Of a stretch of 14,441 nucleotides of DNA, positions 13,534-14,441 are shown piece by piece; positions within the stretch are counted from its first letter, which is position 1, and each line of letters opens with the position of its first letter. The translations under genes were made by a program, and so were the position numbers. This DNA comes from CAYOFK01 sp964403185 (GTDB lineage Bacteria > Bacteroidota > Bacteroidia > Bacteroidales > VadinHA17): positions 1 through 14,441 of the forward strand of contig CAYOFK010000073.1 of assembly GCA_964403185.1 (NCBI GenBank). The letters run 5' to 3'. The notes beneath the pieces were generated by a model that made no database searches, had not been told where the DNA came from, and was given only the letters and a program-made list of their open reading frames with translations.

Positions 13534-14441
13534 GTGAGTTTATTCAATAAAAATAGAAGAGGGATCCTGGGTACCGGTATATTTCATGCCGGGCTGGCCG
13601 TACTTCTTATATTTCTTGGATTTACAACCCCCCTGCCACTGCCTGAGGAAGAGGGGATCCTGATTAACTTTGGAATGGATGATGCCGGGAGCGGACTTAC
13701 AGACCCGTCGCTATCGGTTCCTGAAGAAGAAGCAGTGCCCCCGCCGGAAACTTCCCAACCGGAGAATACACCGGTTACTGAAACTGAAGAAGAAGCAGTG
13801 TTAACACAGGACATTGAGGAAACCGTTGCCCTGCCCTCAGGAACAGAGGAGGAAAAGAAACCCACCCCCGAAGAAATAGAAGCCGAAAGAAAAAAACAGG
13901 AGAAAATTGAAGCAGAACGAAAGAGACAGGCAGAACTCGAAAAGCAGAGGATCCTGGAACTTGAAAAAAAGAGACTGGAGGAAGTGGAACGAAAAAGACT
14001 TGAGGAAGAGCAACGGAAAATCCAGGAAATCTCTGACCGTACAAAAAATGTTTTTGCCACAGGTAAAAATTTGGCGGAAACAGATTCCGGTTCTCAAGGA
14101 GTTACCGGAGGGGCAGGCAATCAGGGAGGAATTACCGGAGATCCATCCTCAAAAAACTATTCAGGTACCGGAACCGGAAAAAAGGGCATTTCTTACAGTT
14201 TGGATGGAAGAACACCGCTATCACTGCCACTTCCGGAATACAATTACCAGAAGCAAGGCATTGTTGTTGTAGAGGTAACCGTTGACAGAAATGGTTTGGT
14301 AACTATAGCAACTCCCGGTGTAAAGGGATCCACAACCCTGGATGAGAACCTTTTACGCGCAGCCCGAAAAGCAGCCCTGGCTGCAAAGTTCGACCGGAAA
14401 CCGGATGCTCCTGCATTTCAGAAAGGTACCATTACCTACCA
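13534..14441 (+). CDS. TonB-like energy transducer with TolA-like coiled coil (partial, runs off window)
   Basis: An open frame of 302 codons that reaches the window edge without a stop. It starts with GTG at 13534, directly after the exbD stop; no in-frame ATG precedes the membrane helix. Residues 10-32 form a signal-anchor helix containing H18, comparable to the TonB helix histidine. A Pro/Glu-rich stretch (33-112) follows, then a charged Glu/Lys/Arg coiled coil (113-169) like that of TolA, a Gly/Thr-rich linker (about 180-218), and a TonB C-terminal domain (219-302: GIVVVEVTVDRNG, LRAARKAALAAKF). By family pattern only about ten residues are missing. The protein would link ExbB-ExbD to outer-membrane receptors, though the coiled coil leaves a TolA-like envelope role open. 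Confidence 0.9.
   Translation, partial: MSLFNKNRRGILGTGIFHAGLAVLLIFLGFTTPLPLPEEEGILINFGMDDAGSGLTDPSLSVPEEEAVPPPETSQPENTPVTETEEEAVLTQDIEETVALPSGTEEEKKPTPEEIEAERKKQEKIEAERKRQAELEKQRILELEKKRLEEVERKRLEEEQRKIQEISDRTKNVFATGKNLAETDSGSQGVTGGAGNQGGITGDPSSKNYSGTGTGKKGISYSLDGRTPLSLPLPEYNYQKQGIVVVEVTVDRNGLVTIATPGVKGSTTLDENLLRAARKAALAAKFDRKPDAPAFQKGTITY

Noticed and set aside
13584..14060. Long minus-strand open frames rich in Ser, Phe and Leu opposite the tonB-like gene
   Set aside because: They are the antisense image of the Glu/Lys coiled-coil codons of the tonB-like gene.

Overview
The window looks like chromosomal DNA from a member of the Bacteroidota, probably Bacteroidales or a relative, assembled from a draft or metagenome. 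The evidence is a Bacteroidota-type TamB back to back with tsaD, a NhaD antiporter followed by an ExbB-ExbD-TonB operon, starts without clear Shine-Dalgarno sequences, AT-rich gaps between most genes, and a 100-N scaffold gap. I see no mobile element, phage gene, CRISPR array, tRNA or rRNA.

Layout. Positions 1-336 hold no gene I can defend, but do hold two perfect inverted repeats. Positions 337-4618 are a tightly packed plus-strand run of five genes: a CPBP-family membrane protein, an extended-SDR epimerase/dehydrogenase, two tandem classical SDRs and a nitrilase. Overlaps or short gaps (at most about 50 bases) suggest one transcript. Converging on it from the minus strand are a SiaC/DUF1987-family phosphoprotein (4634-5011) and, upstream of that, tsaD (5092-6126). 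Diverging from tsaD is a very long tamB-like gene (6218-10402), interrupted by the N gap. A 433-base intergenic stretch follows, then nhaD (10836-12329) with a strong intrinsic terminator. The window ends in exbB, exbD and a tonB-like gene that starts with GTG and runs off the edge.

How the genes fit together. The right half is about the cell envelope and ion gradients. TamB moves lipid or assembles outer-membrane material, NhaD exchanges sodium and protons, and ExbB-ExbD-TonB uses the ion gradient to energise outer-membrane uptake. TsaD is a core tRNA-modification enzyme. The left five-gene run is the least explained part. It combines three NAD(P)-dependent Rossmann proteins with a nitrilase and a membrane CPBP protein, and I know of no characterised pathway with this set. 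The first of the tandem SDRs has lost three canonical active-site or cofactor residues while its neighbour keeps them, which suggests a pseudoenzyme partner.

The most useful second looks are the left cluster, the degenerate SDR, the ExbB lacking the usual third-helix glutamate, and the orphan SiaC-family protein. None is proven to be a new system from sequence alone.
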